A stretch of DNA of 64,000 nt from Terrimesophilobacter bigeumensis (lineage in GTDB: Bacteria; Actinomycetota; Actinomycetes; Actinomycetales; Microbacteriaceae). The notes beneath the pieces were generated by a model. That model saw only the letters and a list, made by a program, of their open reading frames with translations, ran no database searches and was not told the origin of the DNA. The stretch is taken from positions 744,001 to 808,000 of the forward strand of contig NZ_BAABAE010000003.1 of the NCBI RefSeq assembly GCF_039537265.1, written 5' to 3'. This document shows, in pieces, positions 7,766 through 14,700 of this stretch; the first letter of the stretch is position 1; every line of letters starts with the position of its first letter. The position numbers were made by a program, and so were the translations under genes.

Positions 7766-8851
7766 TCAGAGGAGCCCGTAGGCGGCGAGCTGGTCGGCGA
7801 GCCCGGCGCCATCCGGCGCATAGACCCAGCGGATCGGCCCATCCGGATCGTGGTCCCCGGTCTTGCGCCCGCCCGCGAGCACCGCCTCGCCGCCGGAGAG
7901 CTGCCGGATGGCGACGGCCGCGATCCGGTCGGGATGCTCGGCGGCGAAGGAGGCGTAGAGGTCCTCGTCGTGCTGGCCGTCGTCGCCGACGAGGATCCAG
8001 CTCAGGTTCGGGAACTCCGCCACGAGCCTGCGCAGGCTCTCCTCCTTGTGCACTCGCCCGCTGCGGAACCATCGGTCGTGCGTCGGCCCCCAGTCGGTGA
8101 GCAGGAGTGGTCCCGGAGGATACAGATGTCGGGAGAGGAACCGGGTGAGGGTCGGGGCGACGTTCCAGGCGCCGGTCGAGAGGTAGACGACGGGGGAGCC
8201 CGGGTGGTCGCGTACGAGCTTCTCGAACAGCACGGCCATTCCCGCGACCGGGGTGCGTGCGTGCTCGTCGAGCACGAACGTGTTCCAGGCGGCCAGCAGC
8301 GGCCGGGGCAGGGCCGTGACCATGACGGTGTCGTCGACGTCGGAGATGAGCCCGATCGTCGCGGCCGGATCGACGATGAAGACGGGTGCGGAGACCGGCT
8401 GCGACTCACCCGTGCGCAGGGTGATGGTGTGCCAGCCGGGGGAGAGGGCGACCTCGATGACCTCGTCGACGACCCCGCCGCGGTCCGCGGTCACCGGATG
8501 CTCCACCCCGTCGACGCCGACATGCACCGTCACTTCGCCGACAGGCACGCTTGTGAAGCTCCGCCAGCCGCGGATCTTCCGATACCGGATGTCGTCGACC
8601 GCCTCGGGCTTGGCGAGAAGCACGCGCGAGAGCACGCGGATCCACTGTGTCGAGCCGTAACCCGTGTAGGGCATGACGACGGGGGTAAGTCCGCGCCTGC
8701 GCGCGCGCCTCTCGCGAAAGCGGTGGAACCGGTCCTCCAGCCTTGCGGGGAGACGGAGCGGCGGTGCGAGGTCCCCGGAATCCGGACCTCCGGCGGCCCG
8801 GTCTTCGGGGTTCGGGCCATCGGCATCCGGCGTCGTCGCTGGCCCAGTCAT
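7766..8851 (-). CDS. App1-type phosphatase (DUF2183, HAD-like)
   Basis: A 361-residue protein. The first 35 residues are low-complexity and acidic/proline-rich, and the next 30 are very basic (RFRERRARRRG). A beta-rich middle domain (residues about 95-160) precedes the DUF2183 domain with its signature ISDVDDTVMVTALPRP (DVDDT at 171-175), the HAD-type DxDxT motif. Further family blocks are YLSTGAWNVAPTLTRFL, LLTDWGPT and FILVGDDGQHDEDLY (here WILVGDDGQHDEDLY), completing the HAD acid pocket. Yeast App1 is a phosphatidate phosphatase; bacterial homologues are assigned by similarity only. It is transcribed alone on the minus strand, with a TetR gene diverging 209 bases away. Substrate and physiological role are unknown. 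Confidence 0.83.
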   Translation of the reverse strand: MTGPATTPDADGPNPEDRAAGGPDSGDLAPPLRLPARLEDRFHRFRERRARRRGLTPVVMPYTGYGSTQWIRVLSRVLLAKPEAVDDIRYRKIRGWRSFTSVPVGEVTVHVGVDGVEHPVTADRGGVVDEVIEVALSPGWHTITLRTGESQPVSAPVFIVDPAATIGLISDVDDTVMVTALPRPLLAAWNTFVLDEHARTPVAGMAVLFEKLVRDHPGSPVVYLSTGAWNVAPTLTRFLSRHLYPPGPLLLTDWGPTHDRWFRSGRVHKEESLRRLVAEFPNLSWILVGDDGQHDEDLYASFAAEHPDRIAAVAIRQLSGGEAVLAGGRKTGDHDPDGPIRWVYAPDGAGLADQLAAYGLL

Positions 8852-8979
8852 CGTGCCAGTCTTTCACGGTGCGGTCAGGCCCGGCGACGCGCTTCGCACG
8901 AGGTCGGGGAGTTCCTGAGAAAAGTCCTCATATCCACTGAGTTGAGGAAGTATATCGCGCCCTCGCGAAAGGGGCGGGC

Positions 8980-9041
8980 TACAATTTACTCAATAATCCT
9001 GGCGACCGTCGGCCGTTGATCGGTCACTGTCGTCAGCTGAC
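8980..9041 (+). promoter_or_regulatory. TetR-gene promoter region with a palindromic operator candidate
   Basis: TACAAT at 8980-8985 is a good -10 box. Between it and the ribosome site lies the perfect 10-bp palindrome GTCAGCTGAC (9032-9041), with flanks that extend it imperfectly (TGTCGTCAGCTGACA). Its position in the untranslated leader of a TetR gene fits autoregulation. The region also holds TCCTCA/TGAGGA inverted arms at 8925-8948. No -35 is clear. Confidence 0.4.
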
Positions 9042-9060
9042 AAATGAGACGGAGAACGCC

Positions 9061-9696
9061 GTGTCGGGACCGACCGTACTTCTACGCAATGAGCCCGTGC
9101 AGGCGCGCAGCACTGCGCGGCTGACCAGCCTTCTGGATGCAGCTGCGGCGGCGATCGACCATGTCGGATTCGAGCGCCTGACGACCGCAATGGTGGCCGA
9201 GCGGGCCGGCGCCTCCATCGGAACCGTCTACCGCTACTTCCCCGACCGGATCGCCGTGCTGCAGAGCGTGGCGGCGCGGGCGGTCGACCGCTTCTCCGAC
9301 CGGGTGCGCACCACCCTGGGCAGCCGCCAGTACGGCACCTGGTGGGATGCGATCGAGGCGCTCATCGACGAGGGGGTCGATGCCTTCGCCAAGGAGCCGG
9401 CCTTCGCCGCGCTGCGTTTCGGCGACGTTCTGGATCTGCGCCCGCGCGAGAACACCCGGACCGGCAGCAGCGAGGTCTCCGACGTGCTCGCCCCCGTGCT
9501 CGTCTCCCGGTACGGCTTCAAGGACGATGCTGACCTCCCCTTCCGCCTCGAGGTGGTGTTCCAGCTCGTCGACTCGCTCCTGGCCCGGGCCTTCGCGTTC
9601 GACGCCCGCGGTGACAAGCAGTTCATCCGCGAGGCCAAGCGCGTGGCGCACAGCTACCTCGTGAGCGTCTACGGGGAGCCCACCCCGGCGGTCTGA
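9061..9696 (+). CDS. TetR/AcrR family transcriptional regulator
   Basis: A 211-residue one-domain-pair repressor. The N-terminal helix-turn-helix is clear: ARLTSLLDAAAAAIDHVGFERLTTAMVAERAGASIGTVYRYFPDR, with the recognition helix at ASIGTVYRYFP. The C-terminal all-alpha ligand domain has no diagnostic features. I chose the GTG at 9061 because GGAG lies six bases upstream; an ATG at 9016 would add 15 residues without homology. It stands alone between the App1-type gene (divergent) and the osmoprotectant importer downstream (same strand, 167 bases). Regulation of the importer, of App1, or only of itself are all possible; the GTCAGCTGAC palindrome upstream suggests autoregulation. Confidence 0.88.
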   Translation: MSGPTVLLRNEPVQARSTARLTSLLDAAAAAIDHVGFERLTTAMVAERAGASIGTVYRYFPDRIAVLQSVAARAVDRFSDRVRTTLGSRQYGTWWDAIEALIDEGVDAFAKEPAFAALRFGDVLDLRPRENTRTGSSEVSDVLAPVLVSRYGFKDDADLPFRLEVVFQLVDSLLARAFAFDARGDKQFIREAKRVAHSYLVSVYGEPTPAV

Positions 9697-9863
9697 GTCC
9701 GCCGCATCCGTTACCGCACGAAGCTCCAGGCATCGGCCGACCCGTCCCCAGCGCGGAGTCGGTCGATCCTTTTTTGCTGAAGATCGGCCCAGCAGGGAAT
9801 GCCGGGGGTGCCCAGTAGTGTTTGACTGGTCTGACGGCAACTCGAGGAGATGAGCCAGAGCCG

Positions 9864-10769
9864 ATGATCGAGTTCCAGTCCGTTTCCAAGCGATTCCCCG
9901 ACGGGACGCAGGCTGTCGACGACTTCGACCTGGTGATCCCCTCTCGCAAGACGACCGTGCTGGTCGGCTCCTCCGGGTGCGGCAAGACGACGCTCCTGCG
10001 CATGATCAACCGGATGGTCGACCCGACGGGCGGCTCGATCCGTATCGACGGCGACGACATCGCCGGGCTGGAACCGGTCGCCCTGCGGCGAAGGATCGGC
10101 TACGTCATGCAGAACTCCGGGCTGCTCCCGCATCGCAGGGTCATCGACAACGTGGCGACGGTACCCATGCTCGAGGGTGTGCCGCGCCGGGTCGCGCACG
10201 CACGAGCGCTCGAACTGCTCGACACCGTCGGCCTCGACCGCTCGCTTGCGGAGCGCTACCCGAATCAGCTCTCCGGTGGCCAGCAGCAGCGGGTCGGGGT
10301 CGCGAGGGGCCTCGCGATGGACCCCAACATCCTGCTCATGGACGAGCCTTTCGGCGCCGTCGACCCCATTGTGCGCGCCGACCTGCAACAGGAGCTGCTC
10401 CGGCTCCAGCGCGAGCTGGGCAAGACCGTCGTCTTCGTGACCCACGACATCGATGAGGCCTTCCTGCTCGGAGACCAGGTGGTCATCCTGCAGGTGGGGG
10501 CGCACATCGCCCAGCAGGGGCATCCGAAGCAGATCCTGGCCAACCCGGCGAACGACTTCGTCGCCGACTTCATCGGTGCGGGGCGCGGCAAGCGCCGCCT
10601 CTCGGTGGACTCGAGCGTCCCCTCCGCCGGCGACGACTATCTCCTCGTCGACGGGAGCGGATACGCCGCGGGCGTCGTCGAGGCGCCGGGCGGGGTGCTC
10701 GTCGGTGCCGGATCCGGGCCGAAGTCCCGGAGCGTCTCGAACAAGACCGACCAGGCGGGCGACGCCTGA
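9864..10769 (+). CDS. osmoprotectant ABC transporter ATP-binding protein (OpuCA/ProV-like)
   Basis: A 301-residue ATPase energising import of glycine betaine, choline, carnitine or related compatible solutes. Walker A is GSSGCGKT (35-42), the signature is LSGGQQQR, Walker B is ILLMDEPF, and the H-loop is VTHDIDEAF. The Q-loop YVMQNSGLLPHRRV and the downstream FGAVDPI(V)R wording match the OpuCA/ProV branch. The protein ends about 60 residues after the nucleotide-binding domain, so the tandem CBS pair of OpuCA is absent or vestigial. Start ATG 9864; a GAGGAG motif lies upstream at 14-base spacing, which is long. The stop shares one base with the next permease start, making the first step of a four-gene operon. 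Confidence 0.9.
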   Translation: MIEFQSVSKRFPDGTQAVDDFDLVIPSRKTTVLVGSSGCGKTTLLRMINRMVDPTGGSIRIDGDDIAGLEPVALRRRIGYVMQNSGLLPHRRVIDNVATVPMLEGVPRRVAHARALELLDTVGLDRSLAERYPNQLSGGQQQRVGVARGLAMDPNILLMDEPFGAVDPIVRADLQQELLRLQRELGKTVVFVTHDIDEAFLLGDQVVILQVGAHIAQQGHPKQILANPANDFVADFIGAGRGKRRLSVDSSVPSAGDDYLLVDGSGYAAGVVEAPGGVLVGAGSGPKSRSVSNKTDQAGDA

Positions 10770-11452
10770 TGCAATGGCTATGGGACAACCGTGATCTGGT
10801 CCTCGGCCTCACCCTCGAACACGTGAGGCTGAGCATCCTCCCGATCATCGTCGGTTTCATAGTCTGCATCCCGCTCGGCTGGGTCGCGACCCGGAACCGC
10901 GTTGCCCGGTCCGTTCTGCTGAGCCTCGGCGGCATCCTGTTCACGATCCCGTCGCTCGCGCTGTTCGTCGCCTTGCCCGTCATTCTTGGTACCAAGATCC
11001 TCAGCGACATCAATGTCATCGTCACCCTCACGATCTACGCGATCGCGATGATGATCAGGGGTGCGGCGGATGCGTTCGCCTCCGTGTCCACCTCGGTGCT
11101 GCAGTCGGCGACGGCCGTCGGCTACTCCGCATTCAGCCGGTTCTGGTCGGTCGAACTGCCCCTCGCCGGCCCTGTTCTGCTGGCGAACCTGCGTGTCGTG
11201 TCGGTGAGCACGGTGAGCCTGCTGAGCGTCGCTGCCCTCATCGGCAAGGGCGGTCTCGGCTACCTGTTCCTCAACGGGTACCAGCGCGACTTCCCGACCG
11301 AGGTGGCGATCGGCATCGTCTTCATCCTGCTCATCGCCCTCGCCTTCGATCTCGTCCTGGTGGCGCTCGGACGCATCCTGCTGCCCTGGGCGCACACCGT
11401 CTTCCCGCGGCTCAGGGCCAGGCCGGTGGCCGATGCGGTGGCCGCGTCATGA
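10769..11452 (+). CDS. osmoprotectant ABC transporter permease (OpuCB/YehW-like)
   Basis: A 227-residue inner-membrane permease with about five to six helices. It has the binding-protein-dependent permease (BPD_transp_1) EAA-like loop ASVSTSVLQSATAVGYSAFSRFWSVELPLAGPVLLANLR, which docks onto the ATPase. The opening MQWLWDNRDLVLGLTLEHVRLSILPIIVGF is typical of the glycine-betaine/choline permease branch. It overlaps the ATPase stop by one base and the next permease by four bases (ATGA), so all three are translationally coupled. Two permeases of similar size in one operon are the rule for the OpuC/Yeh type, where they form a heterodimer. Confidence 0.9.
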   Translation: MQWLWDNRDLVLGLTLEHVRLSILPIIVGFIVCIPLGWVATRNRVARSVLLSLGGILFTIPSLALFVALPVILGTKILSDINVIVTLTIYAIAMMIRGAADAFASVSTSVLQSATAVGYSAFSRFWSVELPLAGPVLLANLRVVSVSTVSLLSVAALIGKGGLGYLFLNGYQRDFPTEVAIGIVFILLIALAFDLVLVALGRILLPWAHTVFPRLRARPVADAVAAS

Positions 11453-12192
11453 ACTTCTTCGCCGAAGCATTCGCCTGGATCTTCGATCCGGCGCACTTCG
11501 CCATGGTGAACGGGATCTGGCCGCGCACGGTCGACCACCTGTTCTACACGGCGGTCACGATGCTCATCGCCATGGTCATCGCCATTCCGCTCGGGCTCCT
11601 GATCGGTCACACCGGTCGGGGCCGGAACCTCGTGATCGTGACGACGAGTGCGGCCAGGGCCCTCCCCACCCTCGGTTTCCTCCTGTTCATCATCCTGTTC
11701 TCCGGACTCGGGTTGTGGCCGTTCGTCATCGTCATGGTCGTGCTCGCTGTTCCTCCCCTGCTCGCGGGCGTCTATTCCGGGCTCGAGGGCGTGGATCGCC
11801 AGACGATCGATGCGGCCAGGGCCGTGGGGATGTCGGAATGGCAGATCATCGGCCGAGTCGAGATCCCGCTGGCTCTCCCGCTCATTCTGGGCGGCATCCG
11901 GTCATCGGTGCTGCAGGTCATCGCGACCGCGACGATCGCCGGGTATGTCGGACTGACCGGCCTCGGCCGATTCCTCATCGAGGGGCTTGCCCTGCGCGAC
12001 TACACGCTCGCGATCGTCGGAGCCATCCTGGTCGCCGTCCTCGCGCTCGCGGTCGACGGGCTGCTCGCCCTCATCCAGAGACTTGTCGTCCCGCGCGGGG
12101 TGTCCCGCGGGATGGCACGCACCATCAGCACCAGGTCGCGGCGGCCCACCAGGCTGCCGGCCATGACTGTGGCACCCATCAAGGAAGGATAA
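11449..12192 (+). CDS. osmoprotectant ABC transporter permease (OpuCD/YehY-like)
   Basis: A 247-residue second permease of the same importer. The N terminus (MNFFAEAFAWIFDPAHF) is followed by WPRTVDHLFYTAVTMLIAMVIAIPLGLLIGHTGRG, and the coupling loop reads DRQTIDAARAVGMSEWQIIGRVEIPLALPLILGGIR, a well-kept EAA motif. A basic cytosolic tail of about 35 residues (RTISTRSRRPTRLP) ends the protein. It starts within the last codons of the preceding permease (ATGA overlap). The substrate-binding lipoprotein follows after only six bases, with the ribosome site AAGGA lying in that gap and overlapping the stop region. Confidence 0.9.
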   Translation: MNFFAEAFAWIFDPAHFAMVNGIWPRTVDHLFYTAVTMLIAMVIAIPLGLLIGHTGRGRNLVIVTTSAARALPTLGFLLFIILFSGLGLWPFVIVMVVLAVPPLLAGVYSGLEGVDRQTIDAARAVGMSEWQIIGRVEIPLALPLILGGIRSSVLQVIATATIAGYVGLTGLGRFLIEGLALRDYTLAIVGAILVAVLALAVDGLLALIQRLVVPRGVSRGMARTISTRSRRPTRLPAMTVAPIKEG

Positions 12193-12198
12193 AGAGAA

Positions 12199-13125
12199 AT
12201 GCATGCACCCAAGAGAAACCGCATCACCGCGGGTCTCCTTGCGATCGGGCTCACGGCAAGCCTTGCCGCCTGCAGCAGCGGCAACCCGCTCGGAGGCGAC
12301 GGGAACGATTCGCTCGGCTCGATCACGATCGGCTCCCAGGGCTTCGCGGAGAGCGACATCCTCGCCCAGCTCTACGGCCAGGCGCTCGCTGCCGGCGGGT
12401 ACACGGTGGACTACGCCCCGGGCATCGGATCGCGCGAGACGTTCATTCCTGCGCTGCAGGACGGGTCGATCGACCTCATCCCCGACTACGCGGGAAACCT
12501 GCTGTACGGCGCCGACCCCAAGGCGACAGCCGCCTCGACGGCTGATGTCATGGAGGCGCTCCCCGCCGCCCTCGAGCCGCTCGGCCTCGTCGTGTCCACG
12601 GCTGCAGAGGCACAGGATGCCGACTCGCTCGTCGTCACGAAGGAGTTCGCCGAGGCGAACAGCCTCGTGACGATCGCCGACCTCAAACCCATCGCCTCCA
12701 AGATCACGATCGGGGCGAACACCGAGTTCGAGGGTCGATCCTACGGGCGTGAGGGGCTTGAAAAGGTCTACGGCGTGAAGGGGTGGAAGTTCAAGGCGAT
12801 CGACGACTACGGCGGGCCGGGCACCCTGAGCGACCTGCTCAGCGGGGCCATCCAGGTCGCCGATATCTACACGACCACCCCGTCGATCAAGCAGAACGAC
12901 CTCGTCGTGCTCGAAGATCCGAAGCATCTCATCGCGGCGCAGAACATCGTCCCGCTGTTCAACAAGGACGCCTACTCGGTGCGGGTCGCGAACATCATCG
13001 ACCAGATCTCGAACAAGCTCACGACCGAGGAGCTCATGAGCCTCAACGAGATCAGTGCCGGTGACTCGAAGCCGTCACCCGAGAAGGTCGCGAAGGACTG
13101 GCTCACCCAGATGGGCCTCATCTAG
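12199..13125 (+). CDS. osmoprotectant ABC transporter substrate-binding lipoprotein (OpuCC/OsmF-like)
   Basis: A 308-residue secreted lipoprotein. The signal peptide has a basic head (MHAPKRNR), a hydrophobic core and the lipobox LAAC with Cys25, so it is anchored to the outer face of the membrane. The mature part begins with SITIGSQGFAESDILAQLYGQALAAGGY, then SRETFIPALQDGSIDLIPDYAGNLL, the standard OpuAC-type fold of choline/betaine/carnitine receptors. The later GGPGTLSDLLSGAIQVADIYTTTP is also family-typical. The ligand cannot be read from the sequence. It is the last gene of the operon; only 31 bases separate it from the convergent DedA gene and I see no hairpin terminator between them. 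Confidence 0.9.
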   Translation: MHAPKRNRITAGLLAIGLTASLAACSSGNPLGGDGNDSLGSITIGSQGFAESDILAQLYGQALAAGGYTVDYAPGIGSRETFIPALQDGSIDLIPDYAGNLLYGADPKATAASTADVMEALPAALEPLGLVVSTAAEAQDADSLVVTKEFAEANSLVTIADLKPIASKITIGANTEFEGRSYGREGLEKVYGVKGWKFKAIDDYGGPGTLSDLLSGAIQVADIYTTTPSIKQNDLVVLEDPKHLIAAQNIVPLFNKDAYSVRVANIIDQISNKLTTEELMSLNEISAGDSKPSPEKVAKDWLTQMGLI

Positions 13126-13156
13126 AGGCAGCCGGTCGCGACTCCGCGCCGGCAGC

Positions 13157-13834
13157 TCAGGGAAGGTCCTCCCGGGTGGTGGCATCGCCATCGCCCGGGA
13201 GTTCCATGTGGCGGCGCTGACTGCGCTCGAGGAGCTTCTTCACGCCGAAGGCCACGAGCACGAACACGACGATGATGACCACGAAGATATATCCCGCCCA
13301 GTGCAGTCGCCCGGCGAGCTCACGGTAGGTGCCTGCCGCCAGCCACCCGACGGAGGCGTAGGTGACCGCCCAGATGACGCAGGCCGGGAGAGTCCAGGCG
13401 ATGAACTTGCGGTAGCGCATCGTGCTCATCCCGACCGTGAGCGGGATGAGCGAGTGCAGCACCGGCAGGAAGCGGGACACGAAGACCGCGATCCCGCCCC
13501 GACGATCCAGGTAGTTCTCGGCCCGCATCCAGTTCTCGTAGCCGACGCGCTGGCCGAGCCGACTGCCGCGGATCTTCGGGCCGAAGTACCGGCCGAGGGC
13601 GAAGCCGATGCTCTCGCCACCGAGTGCGCCGGCGATGACGATGATCACGAGCGCCACATACTCGAGCCAGTTGGAGATGCCCGTGCTCGCGACGATCACG
13701 ATCGTGTCCCCGGGGACGATGAGGCCGATGAGCACCGAGGTCTCGAGGAGGATGCCGATGCCGGCGATGATCGTGCGAGCGATGGGGTCGACGTTCTGCA
13801 CGATGTCGAGCAGCCAGGTGAGCACCTCGTTCAT
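13157..13834 (-). CDS. DedA family membrane protein
   Basis: A 225-residue membrane protein of the DedA/SNARE-associated superfamily, probably a lipid-scramblase-like or proton-coupled transporter. The family signatures are LETSVLIGLIVPGDTIVI, GALGGESIGFALGRYFGPKIRG and FVSRFLPVLHSLIPLTVGMSTMRYRKF, where the arginine in SRFLP and the GxxMxxxxF motif are the conserved functional residues. Five to six hydrophobic segments are visible and the tail is basic, then acidic. Its start overlaps the end of the pabC-like gene by four bases (ATGA), so the two are co-translated. The link between a folate-branch aminotransferase-fold enzyme and DedA looks positional rather than functional. Confidence 0.9.
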   Translation of the reverse strand: MNEVLTWLLDIVQNVDPIARTIIAGIGILLETSVLIGLIVPGDTIVIVASTGISNWLEYVALVIIVIAGALGGESIGFALGRYFGPKIRGSRLGQRVGYENWMRAENYLDRRGGIAVFVSRFLPVLHSLIPLTVGMSTMRYRKFIAWTLPACVIWAVTYASVGWLAAGTYRELAGRLHWAGYIFVVIIVVFVLVAFGVKKLLERSQRRHMELPGDGDATTREDLP

Positions 13835-14688
13835 GCGGCGGCCGCCCGTACCGGCTTGCGCAGGGCCTCGCGGCGACTGCGCCAGAGGGCGAGCCGACCG
13901 GGCAGCTCGGCGAGCTGCAGTCGGCCCCTCCCGGCGCCATCCTCGTCAGCGCCATCGACCCAGCTCGTCACGATCCGGATGCCGTGGAGCGCGTTGAGAG
14001 CCCAGACCTCCGTTCCGTCGAGCTCGGCCGGGGTGACCGGCTCTCGGTGCGTTTCGACCCCGAGCGCCGTCGCCAGGCCGAAGACGCTGCGCGCCGTGAC
14101 ACTGTCGACGCGATCGAACTCCTCCCAGCCCGGCCCCTCGGGCGCTCCGAACAGGATGTCGCCCCGCCACCACACGATCGACGTCGTCCCACCCTCCACG
14201 ACGAATCCGTCCGGGGTGAGGATGACGCCGTCGTCGGCCCCCCGCTCCTGCGCGGCGCGACGTACCTGCATCATGGCGCCGAGATCGGGACCCTTGATCG
14301 TCGGAACGCGGCGAAGCTCAGGCCCGCGGTGGGTGGCCAGCGCGACCGACGACGACAACGGCGGCGCCGTGCGCTCCCGGTAGAGGAAGGAGGCCGCGCC
14401 ATTCTTCGACTGCAGTTCGACGCGCGGGAACCAGTCGCCTTTCGCAGGGATCGCCGCGATCGACGCCTCCCAGAACGACGCGAGTGCGGCATCCGTGAAG
14501 CCCTCGAGCCCTGCGCCGCGCTCGGCGGCGGCCGCGAAGAACCGGTCGCGGTGGAGGCGGAGGGCGAAGGCGGTGCCGTCGGTCGTCAGCCAGGAATCGG
14601 CGGCCTCCACGACCCATTCCGTCGGGTCGCAGTAGTCGATCGGAATGAGGGCGTCGCCCGCCCAGCGGGAGAGGGCGGCGGAACTCAT
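13831..14688 (-). CDS. pabC: aminodeoxychorismate lyase-like class IV PLP enzyme (PabC)
   Basis: A 285-residue fold-type IV PLP enzyme, assigned as 4-amino-4-deoxychorismate lyase, which yields p-aminobenzoate and pyruvate for folate. The PLP lysine is in PTIKGPDLGAMMQVRRAA, followed by the family block ADDGVILTPDGFVVEGGTTSIVWW, where Glu-Gly-Gly-Thr-Thr-Ser binds the cofactor phosphate side. The C-terminal part has SVTARSVFGLATALGVETHREPVTPAEL. The assignment is strengthened by the divergent pabB, whose start lies only 11 bases away. The ATG at 14688 has no ribosome site but is preceded by TACGCT and six bases, indicating a leaderless start. Branched-chain aminotransferase-like activity is an alternative for this fold but less likely here. 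Confidence 0.85.
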   Translation of the reverse strand: MSSAALSRWAGDALIPIDYCDPTEWVVEAADSWLTTDGTAFALRLHRDRFFAAAAERGAGLEGFTDAALASFWEASIAAIPAKGDWFPRVELQSKNGAASFLYRERTAPPLSSSVALATHRGPELRRVPTIKGPDLGAMMQVRRAAQERGADDGVILTPDGFVVEGGTTSIVWWRGDILFGAPEGPGWEEFDRVDSVTARSVFGLATALGVETHREPVTPAELDGTEVWALNALHGIRIVTSWVDGADEDGAGRGRLQLAELPGRLALWRSRREALRKPVRAAAA

Positions 14689-14700
14689 AGAGTTAGCGTA
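14688..14700. promoter_or_regulatory. interlocked divergent leaderless starts of pabC and pabB
   Basis: Only 11 bases separate the two start codons. On the plus strand TAGAGT (14688-14693) stands six bases before the pabB ATG. On the minus strand TACGCT (14700-14695) stands six bases before the pabC ATG. Neither gene has room for, or shows, a Shine-Dalgarno sequence. The two -10 boxes therefore each overlap the other gene's first codon. Confidence 0.5.

Noticed and set aside
8925..8948. TCCTCA/TGAGGA inverted arms upstream of the TetR gene as an operator
   Set aside because: The 6-bp arms are short, the spacing of 12 bases is not typical for TetR, and the 10-bp palindrome at 9032-9041 is the better candidate.
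9850..9867. Five-codon mini-ORF (ATG AGC CAG AGC CGA TGA) overlapping the osmoprotectant ATPase start, suggesting translational coupling
   Set aside because: The GAGGAG ribosome site touches its ATG with no spacing, so it is not a likely start. I treat the same GAGGAG as a distant site of the ATPase gene.
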